Shown: piece after piece, positions 30,647 to 39,529 of the stretch
How the letters are laid out: each line of letters opens with the position of its first letter
How positions within the stretch are numbered: the first letter of the stretch is position 1
Source: Treponema sp.
GTDB lineage: Bacteria > Spirochaetota > Spirochaetia > Treponematales > Treponemataceae
DNA length: 44,527 nt
Direction of reading: 5' to 3'
Assembly (NCBI GenBank): GCA_018385415.1
Contig: JAHAZA010000093.1
Span: forward strand, 1-44,527
Notes under the pieces: generated by a model
What the model was told of the DNA's origin: nothing
Seen by the model: only the letters and a program-made list of their open reading frames with translations
The model's database searches: none
Translations under genes and position numbers: made by a program

Positions 30647-32142
30647 TTTTCCTGTTCTTTAGAAAATGAAGTCTGCAGCTTAGCAGAAATTTTCTTGAAC
30701 TGTTCTTCTGTTGTTATCTTGAACATTGAAAGGATTTCAGTATCAATCTGGTAGAATGCAACTTCACCTGACTGATAGTAAGTCATAATATCAGCAAGAT
30801 AAACAATTCCACACAAGGTCTTAACGCTGTCTGGTGCTTCTTCTGGAGCGTGATGATATTTGATTACATCAACGATAACTTCAGGGAAGTTCCATTTCTT
30901 GGCAATTTCACTTCCAATTTCACCATGGTTTACACCGGCAATAAGACGTTCTATAAGGTCCTTCGAAATTCCCTTTGCTTCACAAATATTGCGAACTTTA
31001 TCAAGAAGATCTGGATGAGAAGTTTCAAAGATAATTTTACCCATGTCGTGGAGCAAACCACAAATATATGAATCTTCTACAATAGCACGCTGGCTTGCAA
31101 AGAAGTTACGCGCAAGATTGTATGAATAGAATGCAACCTGGTAAGCATGTTTCCAGAGCTCGGCTTTGTCGCCACCGATTTCTTTAAATGTCTGGGCTGC
31201 ACCAATACTGAACAAAAGGTTCTTAATTCCACGGATACCAACAAGACGAACTGCATCTGCAATGCTGTGACAAGGACTTGCAAGGGCAAATGCTGCAGAG
31301 TTTACCATCTTGAGAAGTTCACCAGTAAGAGAAACGTCGTTAGAAATCTGCATAGCAATATCTGACATTTTTGAATCCGGGTCACTCAAAAGTCTGTTGA
31401 TCTGAGTAATATTTTCTGGGAACTGAGGAAGATTATCAATTAACTTAACAAATTCCGCAGAAATGAAATTGATTTCTTTCTGAGTTTTTTCGCTCAATGG
31501 CAGAATGATTCTTGTAATTGTTTCACCGTTTTCGCATAAAGTCTGGAAGTTTTCTTCGGTAAGTCCAATTTTTTCCAGCATAAGAATCATGATAATAAGA
31601 CCAAGACCTGCACCTTCAGAATCGTCTAATACCTGAGAAAGAGCATCTTCAATAGAGGTATACTGCTGGGAACGGGATAATTTGTCGTGAATACGTTTAT
31701 ATTCAAAAAGTGTAAGACTTGAATTATTTCTGATTTCTACCTTAATTTTGTTATTACGAACCTGAAGGATAAGCTTTACATAAAGGCCGGCTTTTTTCTG
31801 AAGGTCAAGATAATAATTGATGTTATTAAGTGTATCTTCTTTGAAAGTTTTAAGACCTTCTGTGTAATCATCAGGATTTGTAATGTCGAGATTTTTCTGT
31901 TTAAAGTAAACACGCTTTGTATTTGCTTTTTTGGCATTTGTAATTAATTCATTAAGACAATAATTCAAATATTCAACCATCTGTCCCTGATCAAGTTCAG
32001 TTAAGAAAGTTGTAAGAACATCACCCATGTATACTTCCATTTCGTGTGGAAGTGTGTAAGTTGTTATGGTAAGAGGAATCCCTGAATTAATTGCTTTTGA
32101 GATCTTTGTTTGGTCGACTTTAATTCTTTTCTGCCCAGCCAT
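30643..32142 (-). CDS. GHKL-ATPase-like / HDOD fusion signalling protein
   Basis: A 499-residue protein. N-terminal part (about 40-215) resembles a GHKL ATPase: ELITNAKKAN (65-74) is a good N-box and EGAGLGLI (176-183) a G2 box, but the G1 Asp motif is replaced by EIRNNSS. From about 229 an HDOD domain follows (LPQFPENITQINRLLSDPDS, NDVSLTGELLKMVNSAAF, VGIRGIKNLLFS). Unlike many HDOD proteins it keeps the metal-binding histidines of HD hydrolases: His332, H365-D366 (GLLHDMGK), His406 and His430/431. I prefer the ATG complement of 32140-32142 over an upstream TTG; both have weak ribosome binding sites. Likely a signal-transduction protein, perhaps linked to chemotaxis or motility. Confidence 0.8.
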   Translation of the reverse strand: MAGQKRIKVDQTKISKAINSGIPLTITTYTLPHEMEVYMGDVLTTFLTELDQGQMVEYLNYCLNELITNAKKANTKRVYFKQKNLDITNPDDYTEGLKTFKEDTLNNINYYLDLQKKAGLYVKLILQVRNNKIKVEIRNNSSLTLFEYKRIHDKLSRSQQYTSIEDALSQVLDDSEGAGLGLIIMILMLEKIGLTEENFQTLCENGETITRIILPLSEKTQKEINFISAEFVKLIDNLPQFPENITQINRLLSDPDSKMSDIAMQISNDVSLTGELLKMVNSAAFALASPCHSIADAVRLVGIRGIKNLLFSIGAAQTFKEIGGDKAELWKHAYQVAFYSYNLARNFFASQRAIVEDSYICGLLHDMGKIIFETSHPDLLDKVRNICEAKGISKDLIERLIAGVNHGEIGSEIAKKWNFPEVIVDVIKYHHAPEEAPDSVKTLCGIVYLADIMTYYQSGEVAFYQIDTEILSMFKITTEEQFKKISAKLQTSFSKEQEN

Positions 32143-32272
32143 CTGCGATTTTACCTTCAACAAATATTATGTGTACTATTATATTTTTATAACATAATTA
32201 TCGGCTATTTTAAAGAGCTTTATGACCTTTATTCTTATAAGTATTGTAAAGCTCTATAAATTAGTCAAATTA

Positions 32273-32310
32273 TTGAAACACCTCGGAATTTTGAGTAAAA
32301 TTGTTTTATG
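32273..32310 (+). promoter_or_regulatory. Leaderless promoter of the membrane-protein gene
   Basis: TTGAAA (32273-32278), spacer of 17 and TAAAAT (32296-32301) predict a start at 32308, the A of the ATG. Each box matches five of six consensus bases. Confidence 0.7.
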
Positions 32311-33357
32311 CTGATAACTCCTTTTTTTGGTGAAGTTTTAATCCTTACAATGATGGCTGTCTGTTGTCTTAGAACATATTTTATTAAGAAAACCCGTTTA
32401 GACGCCATTACAACTTTTGCCCCTTTGGCTTTTGTTCTTTCAATTTTACAGATTATCAGCTGGGGATTTAATTTTTGTGAAATCTTACTTTTTCTTGTTT
32501 CGCTTATTGTTTTCATCGTTAACTACAGATCCTTTATCAGATTCTGCAATCACCTTTATGTTGATACTTACAGTACTCCATTTATAGTGTTTTCAAGTAT
32601 CTCACTGGCACTGATTATTTTCGCTACAGTTATATGTATTATTTACATGCCACAACCTTTGTCTCCAAAAAAATATCAGGTCACAGTTACATCTACTTAT
32701 CTCTCAAAACAGAAAGATGGCAGCTACAAGGAATCTGACGATTTATTTGCTGATAAAAGTCTTAAGCTGACAGTTTATTCTCCGTCATCAGAAAATGCTG
32801 ACAAAACAAAAAATTCCGTAGTTCTTTTTGTTCCAGATAAAAGAGCGGCAGCTTTGGCTTATGAACCATATCTGGTTCTTCTGGCAAAAAGTGGTTACAA
32901 AGTTTATTGTGGTAATTTCAACTTTTCAACAGTTGAAGGAAATTTGAAATTCCTCCCTACTTCTGTTTCACGTCGTAATCTTATTCATAATGTAAGAAAA
33001 GAAGCTTCTGATAAAAAGTATTTTGATGCAAATCCACAGTTCTCTGATGCCTATGCCAAGGAATTTGAAATACTTATCAAGATTGCCGATGCTATAGAGC
33101 CAAAATCAAAATATTTCGCAGTTGTTTGCGATGGTGCTTCTGATTGTTTTTATAAAATCAAAAATCCAGCACGTCCTATTTCGGCATCTTTTGATCTTGC
33201 AAGAGTAAGTGAATATAAAACATCTGGTTATGGCTTTATTCAGCAGACAGATCCTTTGTACGCCGCAATAAAATATGGACTTAGAAAGGACAAAACATAT
33301 TTTATACCAAGCTATTTAGTTACAAAAACTAAAGATGCAATCGAGGTAGCCAAATGA
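32308..33357 (+). CDS. Membrane-anchored protein of unknown function with hydrolase-like soluble domain
   Basis: A 349-residue protein with about four transmembrane helices in the first 115 residues (LITPFFGEVLILTMMAVCC; ITTFAPLAFVLSILQIISWG; EILLFLVSLIVFIVNY; PFIVFSSISLALIIFATVICII) and a soluble C-terminal region of 230 residues. The latter has an alpha/beta rhythm (NSVVLFVPDKRAAAL, YLVLLAKSGYKVYCGNF, KYFAVVCDGASDCF) resembling alpha/beta hydrolases, and GASDC sits where a nucleophile elbow would be, but I see no full catalytic triad. It overlaps the Nif3-like gene by four bases, so it is translationally coupled to it. Confidence 0.7.
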   Translation: MLITPFFGEVLILTMMAVCCLRTYFIKKTRLDAITTFAPLAFVLSILQIISWGFNFCEILLFLVSLIVFIVNYRSFIRFCNHLYVDTYSTPFIVFSSISLALIIFATVICIIYMPQPLSPKKYQVTVTSTYLSKQKDGSYKESDDLFADKSLKLTVYSPSSENADKTKNSVVLFVPDKRAAALAYEPYLVLLAKSGYKVYCGNFNFSTVEGNLKFLPTSVSRRNLIHNVRKEASDKKYFDANPQFSDAYAKEFEILIKIADAIEPKSKYFAVVCDGASDCFYKIKNPARPISASFDLARVSEYKTSGYGFIQQTDPLYAAIKYGLRKDKTYFIPSYLVTKTKDAIEVAK

Positions 33358-34118
33358 CATTAAAAGAACTGGACTCTTACCTTAATTCCTTTTTAAAAAA
33401 GGAAAATTACTCAAATGACATTTCAAGAAATGGAATCCAAATCGAAAACTCTGCACCAGATTCAAAGCAGATAAAGAAAGTTGCCTTTGCCGTTGATGCC
33501 TGTGAAGCAACAGTTCTTGAAGCTGCAAGAATCGGAGCTGATGTCCTTTTCGTTCACCACGGACTTTTCTGGGGCGGCTGCGAAACTATTACCGGAACTT
33601 TTTATAAACGTGTAAGTCCTTTTATCAAAAATGATATTGCCTTAATCGGTTATCATATTCCACTTGATGCAAACAAGCCTTGCGGTAATAACTGGGGACT
33701 TGCTTCAAGAATCGGTCTTACAAAGGTTAAGACATTCGGCTCATGGCGTGGAATGGAAATCGGAGTTTACGGAACTTTGAAAAAAACTATGTCTGTGGAA
33801 GAATTAAGTGATAAGATTCTCGCAGGTCAAAAACCATCACAAGTTCTTGCATTCGGCAAAAAGGAAATAAAAACTGTAGGTATTATTTCTGGTGGTGCTG
33901 GAGAAGATTTTGAACAGGCGGCTGCTCTTGGACTTGATGCTTATGTGACAGGTGAAGTTGAACACCAGCTTTATCACTCGATAAAAGAAACCGGCATTAA
34001 CGTTATTGCCGGCGGACATTACCAGACAGAAACAGTTGGCGTAAACCTTGTAATGGCAAAGCTGAAAAAAGAAAAAAAGATTGATGTGGAATTTATCGAT
34101 ATTCCAACAGGAATGTAA
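33354..34118 (+). CDS. Nif3-like dinuclear metal-centre protein
   Basis: A 254-residue member of the Nif3/YbgI family (annotated elsewhere as GTP cyclohydrolase I type 2 homologue). VLFVHHGLFWGG contains the metal-binding His68-His69; the Asp in YHIPLDANKP and the His and Glu in GGHYQTETVG complete the usual dimetal site. The central GISGGAGEDF-like segment (IISGGAGEDFEQAAALGLD) is a further family mark. The proteins form hexameric rings; the physiological substrate is unsettled. Overlaps the upstream gene (ATGA) and precedes thyX by 65 bases. Confidence 0.92.
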   Translation: MTLKELDSYLNSFLKKENYSNDISRNGIQIENSAPDSKQIKKVAFAVDACEATVLEAARIGADVLFVHHGLFWGGCETITGTFYKRVSPFIKNDIALIGYHIPLDANKPCGNNWGLASRIGLTKVKTFGSWRGMEIGVYGTLKKTMSVEELSDKILAGQKPSQVLAFGKKEIKTVGIISGGAGEDFEQAAALGLDAYVTGEVEHQLYHSIKETGINVIAGGHYQTETVGVNLVMAKLKKEKKIDVEFIDIPTGM

Positions 34119-34183
34119 GATTGCGGAGTCTGGTCCGACGCTGGAAAATTCCTTCATAGATAAATAGTAAAATGGGAGTAACA

Positions 34184-34885
34184 ATGATTACAATTTTACC
34201 ACAGACAGATAAAGAACCTTTGAACACAATCGGATACTGTGCCGGCGTATGCTGGAACAGCCCTGTTGATGATAAAGAAAAAAACATCAAGCGTGCAAAA
34301 TCCTGCATCAAAAGCGGTCACACAAGAACTGCTGAATACCCTGATGTTTTCTGTGTAATCGAAGGCTACTCTGCACGCTGTATTCGCGAACTTTACACCC
34401 ACATCATCGGAACAACAAGACTCCAGAGTTCAACCCGTTATGTTGATGCAAAAAATATGAACGTAGAAGAAGATTTTTACTACCCATTTAAAGATGAAGC
34501 AAAAGAAGTTTATAAAGAAGGGCTTTCTGATATTATGGAAACATATTCAAAACTGGAAGAGCTTGGTTATCCAAAAGAAGATGCTGCAAATATTCTTCCA
34601 TTGGGTATGTCAACCAAAATCGTATGGAAAATCAATCTCCGCGCCCTCATACATTTTATGAACCTCCGCCTCTGTGCAAGAGCCTACAAAGAAATCCGTG
34701 CACTTTCAGTTGAATTAAAAGACAAACTCCGTGTTCTTTCTCCAGAATGGGAATGGATCTGCGACGAACTTTTAGTTCCAAAATGCGAAGCCCTTGGATA
34801 CTGCGACGAAGACCACACTTGTGGCCGTAAGATTACCAAGAAAGAAATGCTGGAAGCAGTTGAGGCTTGGAAAAAAAATAAATAA
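34184..34885 (+). CDS. thyX: Flavin-dependent thymidylate synthase, variant ThyX
   Basis: A 233-residue protein of the ThyX family, which makes dTMP from dUMP using FAD, NADPH and methylenetetrahydrofolate. KSGHTRTAEYPDVFCVIEGYS (44 onward; core SGHTRTAE) matches the SGHxSxxEH region and RLQSSTRYVDAKN (79-91) stands where the RHRxxSxNExSxRY motif is. The motif is shortened: TTRLQSSTRY lacks the first His, as in a ThyX subgroup I associate with Clostridia. The start is set by GGGAG five bases before the ATG at 34184; an ATG at 34172 overlaps that site. No thyA is in the window. Confidence 0.88.
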   Translation: MITILPQTDKEPLNTIGYCAGVCWNSPVDDKEKNIKRAKSCIKSGHTRTAEYPDVFCVIEGYSARCIRELYTHIIGTTRLQSSTRYVDAKNMNVEEDFYYPFKDEAKEVYKEGLSDIMETYSKLEELGYPKEDAANILPLGMSTKIVWKINLRALIHFMNLRLCARAYKEIRALSVELKDKLRVLSPEWEWICDELLVPKCEALGYCDEDHTCGRKITKKEMLEAVEAWKKNK

Positions 34886-34916
34886 CAATACCAGCAAAAA
34901 AACACGCACTTTCGTC

Positions 34917-35501
34917 ATGACCCTTGAAAAATTTGATTTTAAGTATATACCTTCGCTTGTAGATCGGCTTGTGGAGCTTTGGTCTCCGCCTGTTGATGAT
35001 ATGGAATTTCGACGGACTTATGTTGAAGCTATCATCCGACAGAACGGCGCTGACAATGACATGCAGTTTATGATGACCGAAAACAATGAACTGTGTGCTA
35101 TTGCTTTTGCAGAAAAAAAAGGTGAACACAATTCTGCAGGAAGCTGGTGGCAGAGTGTGTATGACGGTCTTAAAAATTCTGACTATCAGAAAATGCTTTC
35201 GGTTAGCAAGTCTTATCTATCAATGATGGATGAAAAAACATTTTCGTACATGACAGACGAAGATGTTAAGCTCAGCCTTTTTGTAAGCACAAAAGCAGGC
35301 TGGGGGAAAAAGATTCTCGATGAAGCCAAGGCATATTATAGAAAAAAAGGTTTTAAAACCATGTTCCTATGGACAGACTGCGACTGCAATGTTGACTGGT
35401 ATTTCAGTCACGGTTACCAGCTTGTAGAAGAAGGAATTTTCGATGGATTCTCGCGAGCCGGTGAAGACTACAAAATATATGTGTTTAAAATGGCACTGTA
35501 A
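34917..35501 (+). CDS. GNAT-family N-acetyltransferase
   Basis: A 194-residue protein with a GNAT-like fold: KLSLFVSTKAGWGKKILDEAKAYYRKKGF (about 125-153, quoted in part: LFVSTKAGWGKKILDEA) corresponds to beta4 and the acetyl-CoA pyrophosphate loop, here GWGKK rather than the usual GxGxA/G, and FLWTDCDCNVDWYFSHGYQLV matches the C-terminal 'N..A...Y...GF' region. I place the start at the ATG 34917, after the thyX stop, as the longer frame reads through thyX. No clear ribosome binding site, so coupling to thyX is likely. Acceptor unknown. Confidence 0.75.
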   Translation: MTLEKFDFKYIPSLVDRLVELWSPPVDDMEFRRTYVEAIIRQNGADNDMQFMMTENNELCAIAFAEKKGEHNSAGSWWQSVYDGLKNSDYQKMLSVSKSYLSMMDEKTFSYMTDEDVKLSLFVSTKAGWGKKILDEAKAYYRKKGFKTMFLWTDCDCNVDWYFSHGYQLVEEGIFDGFSRAGEDYKIYVFKMAL

Positions 35502-35652
35502 TCTTTATTCAGATTTATTTATCAAAATTTATTTTCATACAATTTACTTCTGAATTTTACAATAAATCTAACAAATTTTTTACGTGCTTTTCAAAATTCC
35601 CCTCTACAATCAAAACATAAAAGCATGCACTTTTTTGTAGGAGGAAAATTGT

Positions 35653-36426
35653 ATGAAAAAAATTATTACAGGTGTTTTTGCCGCTGCTGCTATTTTTGGC
35701 ATCACATCATGTAGCCAGATGAATCTGTCAGAAGAAATCACTTCTGACACAGATGCAAAGTATGTAATTAACTGGGAAACTTGGAATCCTCTTGATTACT
35801 TCGATTCCGGAAACTGGAACAAAGCCGACTGGACAAACGGCGGAATGTTCAACTGCGGATGGAAGCCAGATCATGTTACATTCAACAACGGTCAGATGAC
35901 TCTCAAGCTAGACAACACTTACAGCCACGGAAAATCATACACAAGTGGTGAATACCGTTCCAACAACAAGTTCCATTACGGAACATTCGAAACAAACATG
36001 ATTGCTGCAAAAGGTGACGGACTTGTAACTTCCTTCTTTACTTACACAGATAATCCTTGGGATGAAATTGACGTTGAAATTTTAGGAAAAGATACAACAA
36101 AAGTTCAGTTTAACTATTATGTTAACGGACAGGGCGGACACGAAGCTTTAATCGATTTAGGCTTTGATGCTTCACAAGGATATCATAAATATACCATCGA
36201 ATGGGGCAACGGTTGGATCAACTGGTATGTTGATGGTAAATGGAAATATGGTGTAAATAACACTGGTTTCAACGCTCCTTATGGTGCCCAGATGCCAAGC
36301 CACGACATGCAGATTATGTGTAATCTCTGGAATGGAATCGGCGTAGATGAATGGCTCAAGCATTACTGGCACAATGGAACAAAGTATGCTTACTACGATT
36401 ACATTCTCTACAAACCAATGAGATAA
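35653..36426 (+). CDS. GH16 beta-1,3-1,4-glucanase (lichenase) lipoprotein
   Basis: A 257-residue secreted glycoside hydrolase. Signal peptide with lipobox GITSC (Cys20), so surface-anchored. The GH16 active site WDEIDVEILGKDTTKVQFNY (136-155) holds nucleophile Glu138, Asp140 and acid/base Glu142. The N-terminal NKADWTNGGMFNC and C-terminal LWNGIGVDEWL segments match Bacillus lichenases closely, so it should cut mixed-linkage beta-glucan of cereals (EC 3.2.1.73). AGGAGG precedes the ATG. It is monocistronic, with its own terminator. It points to plant-fibre use in a herbivore gut. Confidence 0.93.
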   Translation: MKKIITGVFAAAAIFGITSCSQMNLSEEITSDTDAKYVINWETWNPLDYFDSGNWNKADWTNGGMFNCGWKPDHVTFNNGQMTLKLDNTYSHGKSYTSGEYRSNNKFHYGTFETNMIAAKGDGLVTSFFTYTDNPWDEIDVEILGKDTTKVQFNYYVNGQGGHEALIDLGFDASQGYHKYTIEWGNGWINWYVDGKWKYGVNNTGFNAPYGAQMPSHDMQIMCNLWNGIGVDEWLKHYWHNGTKYAYYDYILYKPMR

Positions 36427-36462
36427 TTTAACTCATCTCTTACTCTTAATGTCATTATAAAC

Positions 36463-36500
36463 AAAACGCCCTTCAGCTTATTCAGACTGAAGGGCGTTTC
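36463..36500. terminator. Bidirectional terminator between lichenase and htpG
   Basis: AAAACGCCCTTCAG (36463-36476) pairs with CTGAAGGGCGTTT (36487-36499), 13 pairs with A-runs on one side and T-runs on the other, serving both convergent genes. Confidence 0.88.
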
Positions 36501-36525
36501 TATTTAAGTGGAATTTTGAAATTCC

Positions 36526-38502
36526 TTATTTGCTCAAAAGATTGTTAAGGTGTTTAACAAATTCTGAAGGGCTCTTAAGTTCCACACCTGCAATAAGCAA
36601 AGCCTGATCAAGAAGAACTTCTGAAACATCTGCAATCAATGCTTCATCATCTGATTCCTTGATTTTTGCAAGAATTGGATGATCGCCGTTTACTTCAAGA
36701 ATTGGTTTAGATTCTGGAACAGCCTGTCCCATGGCCTTCATCATGCGTTCCATCTGGTAAGAAGGATCATTTTCGTCAACAACGATACATGATGGGTTTT
36801 CTCCTGTCAAAGTTTTTGAAAGCTTAACTTCCTTAACTTTTTCACCAAGCGCTTTCTTAATCTTTTCAACAACAGGCTTGAATGCTTCTTCCTTCTTCTT
36901 AGCTTCTTCTTTATCTCCACCGAGATCTTCATCGCTTCCGGCACGGTTTACAGCCTTAAGTTCGAAGTCTTTGTATTTTCCAAAGCCCGGAATTACAATG
37001 TCATCAATTTCGTCAGCAAGTACGAGAACTTCGAAGCCCTTTGCTGTATATGCTTTAAGAAGAGGATTTTCGCGGAGGTTCTTTTCGTCAGTTCCTGTGA
37101 TGTAGAAAATTGATTTCTGTTCTGGCTTCATACGCTGAACGTAATCTGCAAAGCTTGTCCAGTTGTTGTCGCCTGTTCCGCTTGGGTCAGTTGATTTAAA
37201 TCTGATGATTTCTGCAAGTTCATCACGGTTTGCGTAATCCTGGTAAAGACCTTCTTTCATCGGACGGTTGAAGTTCTGTACGAACTTGTTCCATTTTTCG
37301 ATAGCTTTCTTTTCATCGTCAGAGCGTTTGTCTTCTGCAGTCTGCTTTGCTTTGTCAGCTTCAGCTCCCATTTTCTTAAATTCGCTCAAAAGCTTTTTAA
37401 CTGAGCTTGAACGGATGTTATCAAGGATTCTGTTCTGTTGTAAGATTTCGCGGCTTACGTTAAGTGGAAGGTCTTCTGAATCGATAATACCGCGGACAAA
37501 GCGAAGATATGATGGTAAAAGTTCCCGGTCATCGTCTGTAATGAATACGCGTTTTACATAAAGTTTTACGCCGCTTTTGTAGTCAGCCTGATACATGTCG
37601 AATGGAGCCTGCTGTGGTACATAGAACAATGTTGTATATTCCTGAGTTCCTTCGGCGTGTGTGTGAATGTAATGAAGTGGATCCTGTCCGTCGTGTCCGA
37701 ATGTCTTGTAGAATTCGTTGTAATCTGCTTCTTTAAGTTCTGATTTTGGACGTTTCCACAATGCTGATGCACTGTTTACCTGATCGATTTTGTTTTCTGT
37801 TTCTGTAACGTTACCTTTGTCGTCGTACTTGTTCTGTTCGTAGTGAAGGTAAATTGGGAATGCAATGTGGTCTGAATATTTTTTGATCAGTTCTTCAATC
37901 TTCCAGCGGCTTGCGTAATCTTTTGATTCGTCGTTCAAAGCCATTACGATTGCAGAACCAGTTGTTTCTGCTTTGTCAAAGCCGTATTTTTTTGCAACAT
38001 CGCTGTCAGAAGCAACTTCATCGATTTCGTATGAGTTAGTTCCGTCGCTTGACCAGTGCATTACTTTTCCGTCGCCGGCAGCTTTTCTTGTGTAAACGTC
38101 AATTTTTTTTGCAGCCATGAATGCTGAGTAGAAACCTACACCAAACTGACCGATTAATGCGCTGTCTTTTGAAGCTTCCTCAGTCAATTTTTCCATAAAG
38201 GCTTTTGTACCAGAACGGGCAATAGTACCAAGATTGTTGTTCAAGTCATCTTCGCTCATACCGATTCCCGAATCCTGAACTACAAGTACATTTGCCTTGT
38301 CATCAAAGCTGATATCAATTTTTGGATCAAACTTAATGCCTTTGTAAGCATCATCTGAAACTGTAAGATATTTTAATTTGTCCAAAGCATCCGATGCGTT
38401 TGAAACGATTTCGCGCAAGAAGATGTCCTTGTTTGAGTACATTGAATGAATGATTAATTTAAGAAGCTGATTTACTTCTGTCTGAAATTCATGCTTAGCC
38501 AT
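36526..38502 (-). CDS. htpG: Molecular chaperone HtpG (Hsp90)
   Basis: A 658-residue ATP-dependent chaperone. The N-terminal GHKL ATPase shows SNKDIFLREIVSNASDALDK with the catalytic Glu and Mg-binding Asn, DSGIGMSEDDL, and GQFGVGFYSAFM. The middle domain (GVKLYVKRVFITDD, DSEDLPLNVSREILQQN with the gamma-phosphate Arg) and the C-terminal dimerisation domain follow. Length is slightly above E. coli HtpG (624) because of a charged stretch near 530-550. GAGGTG precedes the ATG. Upstream, TTGCCG and TATTTT (complement of 38569-38574 and 38546-38551, spacer 17) may be the promoter. Confidence 0.97.
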   Translation of the reverse strand: MAKHEFQTEVNQLLKLIIHSMYSNKDIFLREIVSNASDALDKLKYLTVSDDAYKGIKFDPKIDISFDDKANVLVVQDSGIGMSEDDLNNNLGTIARSGTKAFMEKLTEEASKDSALIGQFGVGFYSAFMAAKKIDVYTRKAAGDGKVMHWSSDGTNSYEIDEVASDSDVAKKYGFDKAETTGSAIVMALNDESKDYASRWKIEELIKKYSDHIAFPIYLHYEQNKYDDKGNVTETENKIDQVNSASALWKRPKSELKEADYNEFYKTFGHDGQDPLHYIHTHAEGTQEYTTLFYVPQQAPFDMYQADYKSGVKLYVKRVFITDDDRELLPSYLRFVRGIIDSEDLPLNVSREILQQNRILDNIRSSSVKKLLSEFKKMGAEADKAKQTAEDKRSDDEKKAIEKWNKFVQNFNRPMKEGLYQDYANRDELAEIIRFKSTDPSGTGDNNWTSFADYVQRMKPEQKSIFYITGTDEKNLRENPLLKAYTAKGFEVLVLADEIDDIVIPGFGKYKDFELKAVNRAGSDEDLGGDKEEAKKKEEAFKPVVEKIKKALGEKVKEVKLSKTLTGENPSCIVVDENDPSYQMERMMKAMGQAVPESKPILEVNGDHPILAKIKESDDEALIADVSEVLLDQALLIAGVELKSPSEFVKHLNNLLSK

Positions 38503-38626
38503 TTAAAAATTCACCTCGAATAAATTTAATATTTTTATTCTTTATAAAATATTAAAGATATTTAAATTCGGCAAGAGGAATTTTTCAGGGAATTTTGATG
38601 TTTTCAAAACAATATTCTGCGGAATG

Positions 38627-39529
38627 CTAAAAAAGATCCAGCATTCCGTCCAGGTAAATTTCTTCTCTTACATTAATCTGGTATTTAGGACGGACAAGAT
38701 AGTAAAGAAGAAATTCCAAAACCATGGCGCTGCCAAGTCCGCGACCTTCAATTTTGAAATTGGAAAATCCCATTTTAAGATATTTGTTCTGAATATCATC
38801 AATTCCAATAAAAAGCGGACTTTTCATTGCTGAAGAAAAACGATAGCCTTTATCGCCATCCGGTGCAGCACAGTGATGATCGCTGCACTCAAGTCCAAGA
38901 TTTTTACGGCTCACATTTTCGTAGCAGATTTTTCTTTCCTGACAGAAAGGGCTGCAGCATTCGTTACATAAAAACTCAACTTTATTCTTAAGTCCCTCAT
39001 CAAGAGCTTCCAGCTTTTCAATTTTTTTATTCAGCCGAAAATCTGGTACTACAAAAGAAAATTCATTTCTCGCTAGTTCCATCTTAAAATCAGAAAAATC
39101 TGTGAGAACCTTTGTTGTACTTGAAACAAAATAAAAGCCCGGAAAATTCCTCTTTAAATAATCCAGCAGTAAATCAGAATAAACGATTACACCATTTTTT
39201 ACTAGCGCTTTTTCAAACAGTCTGCAAAGCTCATTGCATTTTTTATCCGACAGATGTTCTTCCTTCAAAAGGGAATTGCTGAAAGTAAGCCTTGAAGAGA
39301 TTTCAAATTCCTTCATCAATTCAAAAACTTCTTCTGCATCGGCTTCCCCAAAACCCACACGACCGCCGCCCCACAGACAGTCAGATGGCGAACCGTAAAT
39401 CGATGCAATATCACACCAGTCATAAAACCATTCACGATGATTACGATACAACGGCAAAAAAGCCTTATAGAGATCATAAAATTCAAAAAGCCCCGGAAGA
39501 TGAAAATGCGCAGTCATAATTTTTAACAA
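38627..39529 (-). CDS. Unrecognised protein with a cysteine cluster
   Basis: A 300-residue protein with no signal peptide or membrane segment. The N-terminus is aromatic-rich (FHLPGLFEFYDLYKAFLPLY) and includes the Gly-rich LWGGGRVGFGEA. Between about residues 185 and 230 lies a Cys cluster, CNECCSPFC then KICYENV and ECSDHHC, which could bind an Fe-S cluster or zinc. NECC followed by C-x-x-R-x-x-(H/C)-Y recalls U32 peptidase-like proteins, though other U32 marks are not convincing. It overlaps the AlkD-like gene by seven bases and is probably co-expressed with it. Function not assigned. Confidence 0.65.
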   Translation of the reverse strand: MLKIMTAHFHLPGLFEFYDLYKAFLPLYRNHREWFYDWCDIASIYGSPSDCLWGGGRVGFGEADAEEVFELMKEFEISSRLTFSNSLLKEEHLSDKKCNELCRLFEKALVKNGVIVYSDLLLDYLKRNFPGFYFVSSTTKVLTDFSDFKMELARNEFSFVVPDFRLNKKIEKLEALDEGLKNKVEFLCNECCSPFCQERKICYENVSRKNLGLECSDHHCAAPDGDKGYRFSSAMKSPLFIGIDDIQNKYLKMGFSNFKIEGRGLGSAMVLEFLLYYLVRPKYQINVREEIYLDGMLDLF

